Origin: Methanosarcina barkeri 3
Lineage (GTDB): Archaea; Halobacteriota; Methanosarcinia; Methanosarcinales; Methanosarcinaceae
Length of the DNA stretch: 64,000 nucleotides
Direction: 5' to 3'
Assembly (NCBI RefSeq): GCF_000970305.1
Contig: NZ_CP009517.1
Span: 1,488,001-1,552,000 of the forward strand
Below, piece by piece: positions 19,734 through 30,165 of this stretch (positions are counted from its first letter, which is position 1; each line of letters begins with the position of its first letter). Position numbers and translations under genes: made by a program. The notes below the pieces were generated by a model. It made no database searches. It worked only from the letters and a program-made list of their open reading frames with translations, and had not been told where the DNA came from.

Positions 19734-20651
19734 ATGGACTTTATATCTAATTTATTTGGTAAAGATAAAAATCAGAACCTTTTCGAGGCTTCTAAGTTAG
19801 GGCAGGTAAAAAACGTAGAGAAACTTCTGAATAGTGATAAAGTTGACATTAACTCGCAGGACACATACGGTAAAACTGCTTTAAATTATGCGGTCAATAA
19901 AGGATACAGAGACGTTGTAGAAGTGCTTATTAAAGGCGACGCTGATCTTAATATTCAAGATGAAAACGGGGACACTGCTTTAGTTTCTGCGGTAAAAATC
20001 GAACGTGGGGATATTGTTGAGTTGCTAATTAAAAGCGGTGCCGACCTTAATATTCAGGACGGAAACTGCGAGACTGCTTTGAAGTTTGCGGTAAAAGTAG
20101 GATACAGGAGCATTGTTGATCTTCTTCTTGAAGGTGGAGCCGATCCTGATATTCAGGACAGGAACGGTGAAACTGCTTTGATTTCTGCTGCAGATAGGGG
20201 ACAAAAGGATATTTTTGAACTGCTAATTAAAGCTGGAGCAGACGTTAATCTTCAGGACAAAAACCTTAATACTGCTTTGATTGCTGCAACAAAGATCGGA
20301 CATAAAAGTATTGCTGAGTTACTGGTTAATGCAGGGGCCGATCTTGACGTTCAGGACAAAAACGGCAATACAGCCTTGATTTATGCAGCAGATAGAGGGT
20401 ACAGGGACATTGTAGACCTGCTTCTTGAAAGTGGTGCCAATCTTAATATTCAAGAAGAAAACGGGCTTACCGCTTTGATGTTGTCGGTGCAAGCAGGGCG
20501 TACGGACATTGTTGATTTGCTTATTAAAAATGGTGCCGATTTTAATATTCAGGATGAAAATTGCAATACTGCTCTGGATATTGCGGAAGAGATGGGACTT
20601 AACGAGATTGTTGATTTGCTTATTAAAAGCGAGTCAAGTTCAAGGTCCTGA
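19734..20651 (+). CDS. Ankyrin-repeat protein
   Basis: About 305 residues made almost entirely of ankyrin repeats. After a short head ([14 protein letters not shown]) there are eight to nine repeats of 33 residues. Each has the DxxGxTAL start, the A...G...IVELL helix pair and the GADLNIQD turn. The consensus is very regular, so the stack should be stable and serve protein-protein binding in the cytoplasm. No enzymatic domain is attached and there is no signal peptide. ATG at 19734 has AGGAG nine bases upstream, better than the TTG at 19731. The partner is unknown and no operon neighbour suggests one. The gene follows a long low-complexity spacer. Confidence 0.9.
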   Translation: MDFISNLFGKDKNQNLFEASKLGQVKNVEKLLNSDKVDINSQDTYGKTALNYAVNKGYRDVVEVLIKGDADLNIQDENGDTALVSAVKIERGDIVELLIKSGADLNIQDGNCETALKFAVKVGYRSIVDLLLEGGADPDIQDRNGETALISAADRGQKDIFELLIKAGADVNLQDKNLNTALIAATKIGHKSIAELLVNAGADLDVQDKNGNTALIYAADRGYRDIVDLLLESGANLNIQEENGLTALMLSVQAGRTDIVDLLIKNGADFNIQDENCNTALDIAEEMGLNEIVDLLIKSESSSRS

Positions 20652-20834
20652 CTATTCAAAAGGATAAACTCTATAGGGTCACTACAGTGAGAAATACAAC
20701 AAAATAGGTGTAATAGAATAAGGCGCTTATATAGAATAAGGCACTTATTCAAAATCATCGGAATTTTTGATTACAGTGAAGAAAATAGGAAAAACCCTCG
20801 TATGAAAAAGCCCTCGTATAATTGATATACCATC

Positions 20835-21338
20835 GTGACAATCCTTACTGCTATGAATGACAGTAAACCCGAAAATTCAGCTTTACCTTCTCACTTAACT
20901 GACCGTGCAGACCGCAATAAGGCCCTTGCCGGAAATCTCACTCCTACTTACGAATCGGTTTCTTTTTCAAATCCAGTCCTTGACCAGTTCAGGGGGCTTA
21001 TGCCTGATTTCAATAAACGTCTTTCGTCTGACAGAGATCTTGGACTTTCTTCTTCTGATCACCTCCGCTTGAGTCAGGAAACTCTTCCAAGGCTTGTTTC
21101 CAGCTCATTTACCGGAATCAAATCTGCCGGTCATTTGGAATCCGTACTCGAAAGCTCAAGAATACCTGTAGGAAAAGGGCTTGAGATCTTTCCTGACCTG
21201 CCTGGAAGAATGCTGACAGAGTCAAGGGTCTGTTTCCTTAGCGCAGACCACCTTCCTATGGCTCCTCTTTCAAGCAGGCTTTTAACGCTCAGGCAGACTG
21301 AAGATAGGCTGAATGAAGTTGAAAAAGACAGGGAATAA
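20835..21338 (+). CDS. Hypothetical protein
   Basis: A 167-residue frame from GTG 20835, or 161 residues from ATG 20853. It is polar, Ser/Leu-rich, with no transmembrane segment or recognisable motif; LTDRADRNKALAGNLTPTYE and LPGRMLTESRVCFL are its most protein-like stretches. Codon use resembles neighbouring genes, which supports it being real, but there is no convincing RBS. Function unknown. Confidence 0.5.
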   Translation: MTILTAMNDSKPENSALPSHLTDRADRNKALAGNLTPTYESVSFSNPVLDQFRGLMPDFNKRLSSDRDLGLSSSDHLRLSQETLPRLVSSSFTGIKSAGHLESVLESSRIPVGKGLEIFPDLPGRMLTESRVCFLSADHLPMAPLSSRLLTLRQTEDRLNEVEKDRE

Positions 21339-21439
21339 AGAAAGAACTGAAATGATAGGGAAAAATATATTTTCTCTTTTTTTATTTTTATATTTGGGAA
21401 GACCGTTTAATTATTTAATGAAAAAGACAGTCTTCATTA

Positions 21440-21537
21440 CCAGTTTTAGGCTTTTTACCAGTTTTAGGCTTTTTACCAGTTTTAGGCTTTTTACCAGTTT
21501 TAGGCTTTTTACCAGTTTTAGGCTTTTTACCAGTTTT
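21440..21537. repeat. Minisatellite, 18-bp unit
   Basis: Between five and six perfect copies of CCAGTTTTAGGCTTTTTA end at the stop codon of a small minus-strand frame (21536). The 18-base length keeps a frame open (SFRLFT repeated), but it shows no sign of selection as protein. Confidence 0.9.
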
Positions 21538-21661
21538 AGAGATGAGTTACCTTGATACAGATAATTATCCCTAAGAGACTTACTGCTATTGCAATAGCAG
21601 TAATGAAAATGATCAAAGCGAAACTATCGTTCTCAAACATATCATTTTTCTTATACTCCAT
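21536..21661 (-). CDS. Possible small single-span membrane protein
   Basis: A 41-residue frame: a short charged head (MEYKKNDMFENDSF), one strongly hydrophobic span (ALIIFITAIAIAVSLLGIII), and a short basic tail (CIKVTHL). No RBS precedes the ATG. A TATATAG box at about 21671-21677 would suit a leaderless start at the second Met (21640). The hydrophobic pattern is the main evidence. Confidence 0.4.
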   Translation of the reverse strand: MEYKKNDMFENDSFALIIFITAIAIAVSLLGIIICIKVTHL

Positions 21662-21835
21662 ATTACTATATATGGTATTTTTACATAAAAACTTTACAAT
21701 TTTTATCTGATTTTTAGACAGAAGAATATTGAATTAACATTTGACTTATTCTTGAAGACTGAAAACTCATTTAAGAAATTATTTCGCTTTTTACTCATGT
21801 TCGGAAACTCTTAGTTTCGTTCTTTTTTCTAAAGC

Positions 21836-23125
21836 TTAAGTGCCTGCTTTATTCAGAGCCTTTTGGAACTTCTCGAGTCCAGAGTCAAGTTCTTCATCTG
21901 TAATAACCAGTGGTGGAGAGAAACGAATTACGGAATCTCCACAGGGAAGAAGCAGAATTCCTTCTTTGAAAGCTTCCCTGAGAATTCTATCCCTTCGTAT
22001 AGGGTCTATTGATTTATCGGGTTTCACAATCTCGACTCCGACCATCATACCGAGGCCACGTACGTCCCCAATGAATGGAAAGTTTTCCTGAAGCTCCCCA
22101 AGCAGTTGTTTCATCTTGAAACCAAGCTCCTTTGCCCTATTCTTTATATTTTCCTTCTCCAGAAACTTAAGGGATGCAAGTGACGCCGCTGAAGCAAGAA
22201 GATTTCCTCCAAAGGTATTTGAATGGACTCCCTGGGGCCAGTCCATAAGCTTGCGGTCTGCAAGCATTGCCCCCATTGGAAGTCCTCCTCCAAGGGCTTT
22301 TGCAAGGCACGAGATTTCAGTTCTGACCCCAAAATTTTCCATTGCAAGAAAAGGGCCTGTTCTGAAGCAGCCTGTCTGGACTTCATCAGCTACAAGGAGG
22401 ACATCGTTATCGGTACAGATCTGCCTTATTTCCCTATGGAATTCAGGCGGAGGAACAATATACCCACCTTCTCCCTGTACAGGTTCTACGAAAACGGCAG
22501 CTGTATCCTTCGGGCTCAGTTCTCGTCTGAAAATGAGGTTTTCAAGCTCTTTTGCACACTCAATCCCGCAGGATGGATACTCCAGTTTAAAGGGACAACG
22601 GTAACAGTAAGCATAGTGAGAATGAGCTGTGCGGATAGCAGGAAAATGTTCCTTTTGCCTGGCTTTTGAGCAGGTAAGAGAAAGAGAGCCAAGAGTCCGA
22701 CCATGAAAGGAGTTATAAAAGGAGATCAGGCCCTGCCGTTTTGTTTTCCAGACGGCAAGTTTGATTGCAGCCTCCACGGCTTCAGTCCCGCTATTGCAGT
22801 AAAACACTTTTGAATAGCCTGAAAGCTCTTCTAACTTCTTCGCAAGCTTCACAGGTGGTTCAGCAAAAAAATCTCCATATGCGCAGTGAGTCACTTTTTC
22901 AAGTTGAGATGAGATTGCAGCTTTAACTTCAGGGTTGGAGTAGCCTGCGTTCATAACAGCAATTCCTGCAACCAGGTCAATGTACTCTCTCCCATCAACA
23001 TCCCTGATTACGGAACCCTTTGCGCGGTCTACAACCAGAGGATAAGGGCGGGCTGCACAGGCAGGTATTACATTGCAGTCCTGCCCGATAATTTCCCTGG
23101 CTTTCGGACCGACGATATTAAACAT
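21836..23125 (-). CDS. Class III PLP-dependent aminotransferase (4-aminobutyrate/ornithine type)
   Basis: Transfers an amino group from an omega-amino donor to a 2-oxo acid. 429 residues, fold type I. The phosphate-binding segment YCNSGTEAVEAAIKLA is near residue 105, VFVEPVQGEGG near 215, and the cofactor Asp lies in LLVADEVQTG. The Schiff-base Lys lies in CLAKALGGGLP, with SNTFGGN after it. A C-rich insert (YCYRCPFKLEYPSCGIEC) resembles that of thermococcal enzymes of this class rather than argD. The adjacent upstream gene is an aldehyde dehydrogenase on the same strand (166-base gap). Together they could take an omega-amino acid to an acid through its semialdehyde. The exact substrate is not determined. 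Confidence 0.88.
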   Translation of the reverse strand: MFNIVGPKAREIIGQDCNVIPACAARPYPLVVDRAKGSVIRDVDGREYIDLVAGIAVMNAGYSNPEVKAAISSQLEKVTHCAYGDFFAEPPVKLAKKLEELSGYSKVFYCNSGTEAVEAAIKLAVWKTKRQGLISFYNSFHGRTLGSLSLTCSKARQKEHFPAIRTAHSHYAYCYRCPFKLEYPSCGIECAKELENLIFRRELSPKDTAAVFVEPVQGEGGYIVPPPEFHREIRQICTDNDVLLVADEVQTGCFRTGPFLAMENFGVRTEISCLAKALGGGLPMGAMLADRKLMDWPQGVHSNTFGGNLLASAASLASLKFLEKENIKNRAKELGFKMKQLLGELQENFPFIGDVRGLGMMVGVEIVKPDKSIDPIRRDRILREAFKEGILLLPCGDSVIRFSPPLVITDEELDSGLEKFQKALNKAGT

Positions 23126-23291
23126 TCCTATTTCATGTTCAAAAAAATCAAGATACTGCCCAGCTTCTGTCTCTTTGTTTTTTCCCGGCTTTTTCGCTCC
23201 CTGCGTCGTTTCAAATTCTTCGGTTTTCTTCTGAGCCAGAATGTATTCCTCCTCAGCTTATTTACGCTCTCGAACCTTACTTCTATAAATT

Positions 23292-24773
23292 TTACTCCGC
23301 TGAATCAATCTGAGCTTTTTGCAATCTGCCGCTGTAGTCTATATACACGGCTTTTACCTCGGAAAATTCCTTGATGGCCTCGGTACCGGCTTCTCGAAAA
23401 CCGTTTCCTGTCCCTTTAACGCCTCCAAAGGGGAGATGGACTTCAGCCCCTATTGTGGGAGCATTAACATATGTGATTCCTGCTTCGATTTTTTCAATTG
23501 CCCTGAAAGCGTTTCCTACACTTCTTGTATAGATTGCCGAAGAAAGTCCGTACTTGGTACTATTGGCAAGTTCGATTGCCTCTTCAAGATCTGAAACCGT
23601 GAAGATCCCGAGTACTGGCCCGAAAATCTCTTCCTGTGCAATCCTCATGTCTGGTCTAACGTCCGTAAATAATGTAGGTTCGAAGAAATAACCTGGAAGC
23701 CCGGGATCAGTTCTGTTACCTCCGTAAAGAAGAGTTGCTCCTTCTTCTTTTCCTATTTTCACGTATCTCTCGGTCTTCTCAAGCTGCGCTTTGTTGATTA
23801 CAGGTCCGATATCTGTCTCAGGTAAGAGCCCGTCACCTATCCTGAGAGATTTTACTTTTGCAAGCAGCCTTTTTATGAATTCGTCTTTTATCATCTCATG
23901 CAGAATCAGTCTGCTCGTAGCAGTACAGCGCTGTCCTGTAGTTCCGAAAGCTCCCCATAACACACCCTCAAGAGCCAATTCAAGGTCGGCATCGTCCATA
24001 ACAATTACCGGGTTTTTACCTCCGAGTTCCAGAGAGACTCTTTTCATGGTTTTTGAACACTCTTCCATTACCCATTTTCCGGTATCAAGGCTGCCTGTAA
24101 AGGAAATAGCCTTTATGCGAGGGTGCCGGACTACAGCCTTCCCAACAGTTCCTCCGGGTCCTGTTACCAGATTTATTACTCCGGGAGGCAACCCTGCTTC
24201 ACTAAGCACCTCTATTAGCTTGAAAGCAAGTAGAGGTGTATCACTTGCAGGCTTGAAAACAATTGCATTTCCAGCTACAAGAGCTGGCATAATCTTCCAT
24301 GAAGGAATGGCAATCGGAAAGTTCCAGGGCGTTATTAAGCCGACTACTCCTATCGGCCTGAGTACGGTCATGCAGAACTTTTCCTTTAGTTCGGAAGTCG
24401 TTGTCTCCCCAAGCATCCGCCTTCCTTCCCCTGCGGCATAATTTGTGATATCAATGGCTTCCTGTACATCTCCCCTTGTCTCAGGGAGTACTTTTCCCAT
24501 CTCTTTTGTCATAAGGACAGCAAGTTCTTCTTTCCTTTCCTGTAAAATTCTGGCTGCCTTGAAGAGTACCTCAGCTCTTTTTGCAGCCGGGATTTCGCTC
24601 CAGAGCCTGAACCCTGCTTCAGCAGCCTCAACTGCCCTGTCCACGTCCTCGGTTCCAGCTACCTGTATTGCTGCCAGGCTTTCAAGAGTAGCCGGATTTA
24701 TATCTTCAAAAGTCTCTCCGGTTGACGAGTCTTTAAATTCTCCCCCTATAAACAACTTGTATTCCTGAACCAT
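23292..24773 (-). CDS. NAD(P)-dependent aldehyde dehydrogenase (succinate-semialdehyde type)
   Basis: Oxidises an aldehyde to an acid. About 493 residues. The NAD-binding region shows PWNFPIAIPSWKIMPALVAGN and VFKPASDTP, followed by SFTGSLDTGK. The general base Glu is in LELGGKNP and the nucleophile Cys in GQRCTATSR. EEIFGPVL and the C-terminal PFGGVKGTGNG are present. ATG 24773 has AGGGG four bases before it; the upstream TTG-type start lacks one. Its likely partner is the aminotransferase just downstream. Succinate semialdehyde, lactaldehyde or another small aldehyde are all possible. Confidence 0.9.
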   Translation of the reverse strand: MVQEYKLFIGGEFKDSSTGETFEDINPATLESLAAIQVAGTEDVDRAVEAAEAGFRLWSEIPAAKRAEVLFKAARILQERKEELAVLMTKEMGKVLPETRGDVQEAIDITNYAAGEGRRMLGETTTSELKEKFCMTVLRPIGVVGLITPWNFPIAIPSWKIMPALVAGNAIVFKPASDTPLLAFKLIEVLSEAGLPPGVINLVTGPGGTVGKAVVRHPRIKAISFTGSLDTGKWVMEECSKTMKRVSLELGGKNPVIVMDDADLELALEGVLWGAFGTTGQRCTATSRLILHEMIKDEFIKRLLAKVKSLRIGDGLLPETDIGPVINKAQLEKTERYVKIGKEEGATLLYGGNRTDPGLPGYFFEPTLFTDVRPDMRIAQEEIFGPVLGIFTVSDLEEAIELANSTKYGLSSAIYTRSVGNAFRAIEKIEAGITYVNAPTIGAEVHLPFGGVKGTGNGFREAGTEAIKEFSEVKAVYIDYSGRLQKAQIDSAE

Positions 24774-24811
24774 AAAACCCCTATAAAGCATGAATATACA
24801 AGGAAATAAAT

Positions 24812-24865
24812 ATATTCCAGAAATCTTTTGTTACAGAAATATTCCAGAAATCTTTTGTTACAGAA
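24812..24865. repeat. Perfect 27-bp tandem duplication
   Basis: ATATTCCAGAAATCTTTTGT plus TACAGAA occurs twice back to back, 39 bases upstream of the aldehyde dehydrogenase start. Confidence 0.9.
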
Positions 24866-25109
24866 GGTTTTTTTTCTGACCTGCTAGAGAGTCTGCTTTT
24901 AGTCGAATACACGACAACAAAGACATATGTAAATGAATAGAGAAATTCTAGATTAAGAAAAGACAATTAAGACTAAATAACGTCTATTAAGGTTAAACAA
25001 AGTACAGCATATTAGACTTTATACTTTTAAAAGTCTTTAAAGAAAAAAAGGTCTGAAAATCAGTTTAGCAACAGCTATTGACAGGCATAAATAATTTTAA
25101 TCTGGTTGA

Positions 25110-25130
25110 GAACTAACGCAGGGTTAGTTC
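25110..25130. terminator. Hairpin downstream of the receiver gene
   Basis: GAACTAAC (25110-25117) and GTTAGTTC (25123-25130) make a perfect eight-base stem with a five-base loop, just after the stop of the receiver gene. The T-run follows on the plus strand only. Confidence 0.5.
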
Positions 25131-25142
25131 TTACTTTGTTTT

Positions 25143-25526
25143 TTAGTAGCCTGTGTTACTACTGACAGTCTGCCAGATTCTTTTGGACAGTTCAGAAAAC
25201 TGGGTTTTTGGGTCCCCTATTTTCTGAATAAAGGAGTCTGCACCATTCTCGATTGCCTGATGCATAAGTTCGTCTCTACCCACACCTGTGAACAGGATAA
25301 AGGGTGTGTCAATCCTTTTGTCACGAATAGTTTTCAAGAACGTGATGCCGTCCATCAAAGGCATATCATAATCTGAGACTACCACGTCATACGAGTAATT
25401 TTCCAGCCTTTGAAGGGCTTCCCTTGCAGAATTTACAGTGTCCGAAGTTATATCATGGAAGACTTCTAAGAAGGTCTTTGATAGCTCCAAAAATAAAGGG
25501 TCATCATCTACAAGTAGTATTTTCAC
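25143..25526 (-). CDS. Stand-alone response regulator receiver protein
   Basis: 127 residues, one CheY-like receiver domain with no output domain. Acidic pocket Asp8/Asp9 (LLVDDDP), phospho-acceptor Asp52 (VVVSDYDMP), Thr80 (FILFTG) and Lys102 (FIQKIGD) are all in place, so it should accept a phosphoryl group from a histidine kinase. Starts at GTG with AGGAGA nine bases upstream. No kinase is adjacent, so the partner is encoded elsewhere. Archaeal single-domain receivers often act by protein contact. Confidence 0.92.
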   Translation of the reverse strand: MKILLVDDDPLFLELSKTFLEVFHDITSDTVNSAREALQRLENYSYDVVVSDYDMPLMDGITFLKTIRDKRIDTPFILFTGVGRDELMHQAIENGADSFIQKIGDPKTQFSELSKRIWQTVSSNTGY

Positions 25527-25998
25527 GGGGATCTTCTCCTGATATTATTATCTTGCAACCTTCTTGTGGGTCATTACGCCACTTATCATCTCCTATTTAC
25601 CAAAATCTTACCCACAACTACCACTAATATAAATGTCTTAATTAATATAAAAAGTTATCTTCTTTCCTTCACAAATGGAAGTTTCTGTCATTCTGGAATG
25701 AGAATTTTTGTATTTCAGAGATAAGAATCTGTCCTTTTATGCTATCTGATCTGAAACATTCTTGAAGGAGGAATACAGATATGAGAAGAAGTAAAAGTAT
25801 TTCTTAAGAAGATAATGAATAAAAAAGAAAATTGAGAATAAAGGAAGAGTAAAGGAAGAGTAAAAGAAGAGTAAGTGAAGAATAAAAGAAAAGTCAGTGA
25901 AGAATAAAAGAAGAGTAAATAAAGAATAAATAAAGAATAACAATAGAAAAAACAAAGAATAAATAATGGAGAGTAAAGGATAAATTGAAAAACGGGGA
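25527..25998. repeat. Intergenic purine-rich low-complexity DNA
   Basis: From about 25795 to 25975 the sequence is built of GAAGAGTAAA/GAATAAA steps with no unit kept exactly. No gene could be supported in the stretch. Confidence 0.6.
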
Positions 25999-27900
25999 TT
26001 ACCCCTGATTAATGAAGCTATCCAGTTCTTTTTTCAACATTTGACTAAGGATTTTTCCATCAACCATGCCCCTGTATTCCTTCATAACAATGCCCATGAG
26101 GGGACCAAGAGCTGTCGGACCTTTTTCCTTAATAAAGTCTCCTCTGTCCCTGACGGTTTTCTTGATGAATTTTTCGACTTCTTCAGGGTCAAAAGTACTG
26201 AACCCAAGCTTTGAAATCGCTTCCGATGTACTCAGTTCAGGCTCTTTTGCAAGAGAGGCCAAAAGGTCCTGGGTGGCTTCTTTTGCAATTTCCTGATTTG
26301 AAATGGCTGCGAAAAGCCCTTTGAAATGTTCATCCGTAAGGTTTTCGGTCTCTACCCCGTTTCTCCGGATTTCCGGAACGATCCCGACAAGAGTTCTGGC
26401 AATCAGGGTTGAGTTTACGTTTGAATCTTTCCTGTAGGTCTCGATCAGCTCCTCAAAGAGAGGAAGATACTTTGAATAAGCTATTTTTTCAGCAAGCTCT
26501 TTATTCAGGCCGTTTTCTGAGACAAAACGTTTCGCCCTTTCAGTAAGGAGTTCTGGAGTCTCAATTGAGTCGAAATATTCCTGCGAGATTTCGATTTGAG
26601 GCACATCGGTTTCAGGGTACATCCTTGCAGCGCCAGGAAGGGGACGCATATAGGCTGTATTTCCATCGGGAAGGGCTTTTCGGGTCTCTTCGGGAATTCC
26701 TTCTATGGCTTCTTTTGCCCTTTGAATGACCGCCTCGATTGCGAGCCTTGCTTTCTCAGGTTCGTCCGCAACCATTATTACGGCATCGCCTGCAGAAGCA
26801 CCTATTGCGTCTCTGACAGTTTTGACTTCTTTTTCGGTTATCCCGTAATTCGGAAGTTCATCAGTGTGGAAAATCCCTCCAACACCAGCAGTCTTCGCCC
26901 TGTCTGAAAATTCGGTCCCGAGCCTCCTTCCTGGCTGCACTTCTCTGCCTATAAGTCCATCGAATTTCCTGAGAAGCGCTGCAAGAACTGCGCCTTTTTT
27001 CACGCCTTTTTGCAAGACTTTGGATTTTGTGTCAACGAAAAGCCCTGTTATGTCATAGATTTCTTCACAGACGAAAGCTTTTCTTTCCATAAGCTCCTGC
27101 CTGATAAAAAGAAGATTTAACTGCCTTTCGACTTCCCTGCGGACGATGTCTTCTATAAGATCAAGCGCCTGCACACCTTTTATTTCGACTCTTGCGCCTT
27201 CGGCAATTGAGATGTTTACATCCTGCCTGATCGTGCCAAGCCCTCTCTTTACTTTCCCTGTAGACCTGAGGAACATTCCTATCTGCTCGGCAACTTCTCT
27301 TGCTTGACCGGGAGATTTGATATCAGGGGCAGTTGCGATCTCCACAAGCGGAATTCCCAGCCTGTCCAGGGAATAAATGATCGAGTCTCCGATTTCTTCT
27401 ACTTTCTGGGCAGCTTCTTCTTCCACGCAGAGACTGTCAATCCCACAGCGTCCGTCAGAGGTCTCGATATATCCGTCACTTGCAAGAAAAGCAGTCCTCT
27501 GGAATCCGCTTGTGTTCGAGCCGTCAACCACGATTTTCCTCATAACATGCATCTGGTCTACAGGCTTCATGTTGAAGAGTTTTGCAATCCCGAGGGAAAT
27601 GTCCAGGGCTTCCTTATTGAGTTCTCTTGGAGGCTCTTCATCATTTTCTATAAGGCAGGTAGTGTCATAAGCCTTATAGATATACTTTCTTCGGATCTTG
27701 GTCTGCTCCACTGCAGCCCTATCTTTTTCTCCCATCTCACTTTCCGTAGCCCTGAGATACCTGAAAAACTCGAAGTCCGATTCCTTGACATCTCTTATAA
27801 GGGTCGGACACCTGCAGAACAACTTTTCCTTCGAATCCAGCTGCTGGTGAATTTCAAGCCCGGCTTTCAGCCCAAGTTCACTATAATCGTATTTTTCCAT
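25999..27900 (-). CDS. gatE: Glutamyl-tRNA(Gln) amidotransferase subunit E
   Basis: Archaea-specific tRNA-binding and kinase subunit of GatDE, which converts Glu-tRNA(Gln) to Gln-tRNA(Gln). 633 residues as expected. The start [20 protein letters not shown] is the GatB/E signature. A cradle domain follows, then an AspRS-like insertion (about 290-400, [23 protein letters not shown]) that marks GatE rather than GatB. The C-terminal helical and YqeY-type domain ends [18 protein letters not shown]. The partner gatD is not beside it in this window. Confidence 0.96.
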   Translation of the reverse strand: MEKYDYSELGLKAGLEIHQQLDSKEKLFCRCPTLIRDVKESDFEFFRYLRATESEMGEKDRAAVEQTKIRRKYIYKAYDTTCLIENDEEPPRELNKEALDISLGIAKLFNMKPVDQMHVMRKIVVDGSNTSGFQRTAFLASDGYIETSDGRCGIDSLCVEEEAAQKVEEIGDSIIYSLDRLGIPLVEIATAPDIKSPGQAREVAEQIGMFLRSTGKVKRGLGTIRQDVNISIAEGARVEIKGVQALDLIEDIVRREVERQLNLLFIRQELMERKAFVCEEIYDITGLFVDTKSKVLQKGVKKGAVLAALLRKFDGLIGREVQPGRRLGTEFSDRAKTAGVGGIFHTDELPNYGITEKEVKTVRDAIGASAGDAVIMVADEPEKARLAIEAVIQRAKEAIEGIPEETRKALPDGNTAYMRPLPGAARMYPETDVPQIEISQEYFDSIETPELLTERAKRFVSENGLNKELAEKIAYSKYLPLFEELIETYRKDSNVNSTLIARTLVGIVPEIRRNGVETENLTDEHFKGLFAAISNQEIAKEATQDLLASLAKEPELSTSEAISKLGFSTFDPEEVEKFIKKTVRDRGDFIKEKGPTALGPLMGIVMKEYRGMVDGKILSQMLKKELDSFINQG

Positions 27901-28854
27901 ATTTTCACCCGAATCTAAGCAGGAAGCGCCTTAATTCTCGTTAATTTTCCTTGAATTCCCTTAAACTTTCCTTGCAAATTTTTCTTGAATAGTCTGTAGT
28001 ATTTTCTAATTTTCCGTAAGTTATCTCTAGTTGTCCTTTTAGCCCTATTTAATTCTCTTTCAAATCAAATCTTTTTCAAATTCAGCTCTTTTTATTCTCC
28101 CTTCTGTTTTAAGTCCTTCGACTCGTTACTTCCTCTCTCCTTTTAACCTTTTTGCGCTCTATTCCTTTCTTAGCTCTTTTAGGTGCTGCACTGACAAATC
28201 TCAATTGTTATCGAGTACATCTGTTATTGAATAATTGTTGAGTAATTGTTGAATAATTGTTGAGTAATTGTTGAATAATTGTTGAGTAGAAAATTGAATG
28301 TAAAAGAATTGAATGTAAAAGGTATTATAAATTGTATAAAGGTATCTCTGTATATAAGGGTGAAGCAATTTAATTGACTCGCTAAGTAATAAAATCAGTA
28401 AAGAAGTGCAGGCTCTTTCAGGTGGATAAACAAGTCACTCTTGAGCATCTTAATGTATTTTAAGTTTCGACTTTGGATACCAAGACACCTCTAGTTCGCG
28501 GGAAAGCTCATTTATACTTACCGAACTGGCATGATGAAAAAGAAACTATCCAAGGATTTTACTCCCAAAAACCTACTAAATCCGTCAGTCATTCAATATA
28601 ATGGATGATTATTCAGTATGTTAAATGATTATGGACATGATTTTGAGCATAAAATTGCTGGCTGGATTTTTAATACATTAAAAACTCTAGCAACCAGAAT
28701 TTAGAAGACACTTGATTTTGAGTTTTTGAACCACAGATGTGTATAGCTTTTTGGGTCCCCGGATACTCAACGACCGCGAAGCGGGCGGCTTTTCCGAAGA
28801 AATAAAGAAGAAAAAAAATTGTATTCGAAAAAGCAGCAATATTATCATTTTTTC
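27901..28854. other. Long intergenic region
   Basis: Pyrimidine-rich to about 28190, then a tandem TTGTTGAATAATTGTTGAGTAA repeat at about 28220-28290. After that comes AT-rich DNA with short dead frames. A GC-rich inverted patch (CCGCGAAGCGGGCGG) is near 28770. No gene could be supported. Confidence 0.55.
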
Positions 28855-28935
28855 TCTCTATTCCTTTATCTGCTTTTGTTCTCTCAAGCAAAACCTCCGT
28901 CGTCTCATAATCCAGACCTTCTCTTCTTGCAATCT
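28855..28935 (-). pseudogene. hsdS 3'-end remnant, decayed copy
   Basis: Minus-strand translation gives IARREGLDYETTEVLLERTK, matching IAKREGRDYEKAEVLRERIK of the longer remnant at 31102-31359. Upstream codons have decayed. It is the left bracket of the DUF488 cassette. Confidence 0.65.
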
Positions 28936-29247
28936 AAAAACATCTGTCTCTAATCCACAGAAAATAAACTTATTCAAGTATCAGAATTAAACAGAATCTC
29001 GAAGGACCAAAGCTCCCTTCTCGCTCTCTTCTTTTCGGAATTGATACTTTAACTATGTGAATTCTTATTGGACCTAAAACTTAATGTTACCGTAGAAATC
29101 TATAATTCTGTTAGGATTACATTTAATAAATTGATTAATTAAAAAAATCATCTAATCAAAATTTACAAAAATTTTCTAATTCAAAAAGTTATATAAAAAT
29201 CAAATGAAAATTCTATAATATAAACAAGCAAGATATCTGGTAATTTA

Positions 29248-30111
29248 ATGAAAAATCTAAATCATAAACAAAGAGCTCTTCTTTACACTATAGACAGACT
29301 CCACGAGAGGGACTTGTCTTCTAGGTTCATGATAATGAAGAGTCTTTTTTTGTCATCCCATGTAGAAAAAATAGACAAATTAATGAAATTCTATCATTTT
29401 TTTCCTCACCGTTATGGACCTTTTTCCAACGTTTGCTATACTGATATCTCTACGCTACAAAAAGAGGGCTATATCATAGAAAAGGAAAAGAAAATTGAAT
29501 TAACCGAAAAAGGAAAAATAGCTTTGAAAAGAATTGACCAGAAAGCAACATTGAAAATAAATCGAGTTGTAAGAAAACTCAACTCAGAAGAAGAAATTAA
29601 GGAATACGTATACCAAAAGTTTCCTGAGTATACCATAAGAAGCAAACTTCTTCCTTCTCAAAAAAATGTAAAATATGATCCTGGCCTTTTCACTATCGGT
29701 TACGAAGGAAGGGATATTGACCTTTTCCTTAATATCTTAATTCAGAATGCCATAGATGTTCTTGTTGATGTCAGGAAAAACCCTTTCAGCATGAAATTCG
29801 ATTTCACAAAAAATAGCCTTAAAAAGTATCTCGAAAACTCGGAGATTCGATACCTCCACATTCCTGAACTTGGTATAGAAGGGGAAAAAAGAAAAGACCT
29901 TCTCACACTCAAAGATTACGAAAAACTCTTTGAGTACTACGAAAAAACTACAATAAAAGATAATTCCGAGCTTTTAGATAATATTACCGAATTAAGTAGA
30001 AGCCACCGTGCTGCTCTAATGTGTTTCGAAGCCGATGTAAACATGTGCCATCGTGGAGTTATTGCAAGAAATATAGTTCAGAAAGAAAATGTGGAAGTTT
30101 TAAATATCTAA
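29248..30111 (+). CDS. DUF488 protein with N-terminal winged-helix-like domain
   Basis: 287 residues. Residues 1-105 form a helical, winged-helix-like region (LLYTIDRL, SRFMIMKSLFL, HRYGPFSNVCYTDISTLQKEG). Residues 140-287 are a DUF488 domain with its hallmark segments TIGYEGR, VLVDVRKNP, YLHIPELG, and the Cys/His motif ALMCFEADVNMCHRGVIA. The activity of DUF488 proteins is not established; the conserved Arg and Cys residues suggest binding or processing of a nucleotide or nucleic acid. A TATATAA box lies at about 29189. The next gene starts 54 bases downstream with a strong RBS. Such pairs are often found near restriction systems, which agrees with the hsdS remnants on both sides. Confidence 0.85.
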   Translation: MKNLNHKQRALLYTIDRLHERDLSSRFMIMKSLFLSSHVEKIDKLMKFYHFFPHRYGPFSNVCYTDISTLQKEGYIIEKEKKIELTEKGKIALKRIDQKATLKINRVVRKLNSEEEIKEYVYQKFPEYTIRSKLLPSQKNVKYDPGLFTIGYEGRDIDLFLNILIQNAIDVLVDVRKNPFSMKFDFTKNSLKKYLENSEIRYLHIPELGIEGEKRKDLLTLKDYEKLFEYYEKTTIKDNSELLDNITELSRSHRAALMCFEADVNMCHRGVIARNIVQKENVEVLNI

Positions 30112-30165
30112 AACACATAAAAGCCATGTAAAACTATTGTTCTATTTTTTGGAGGCTTTTCCTGA

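Noticed and set aside
21313-21555. 80-codon plus-strand frame ending in SFRLFT repeats
   Set aside because: The frame exists only because the 18-bp minisatellite has a length divisible by three; no start signal or family match.
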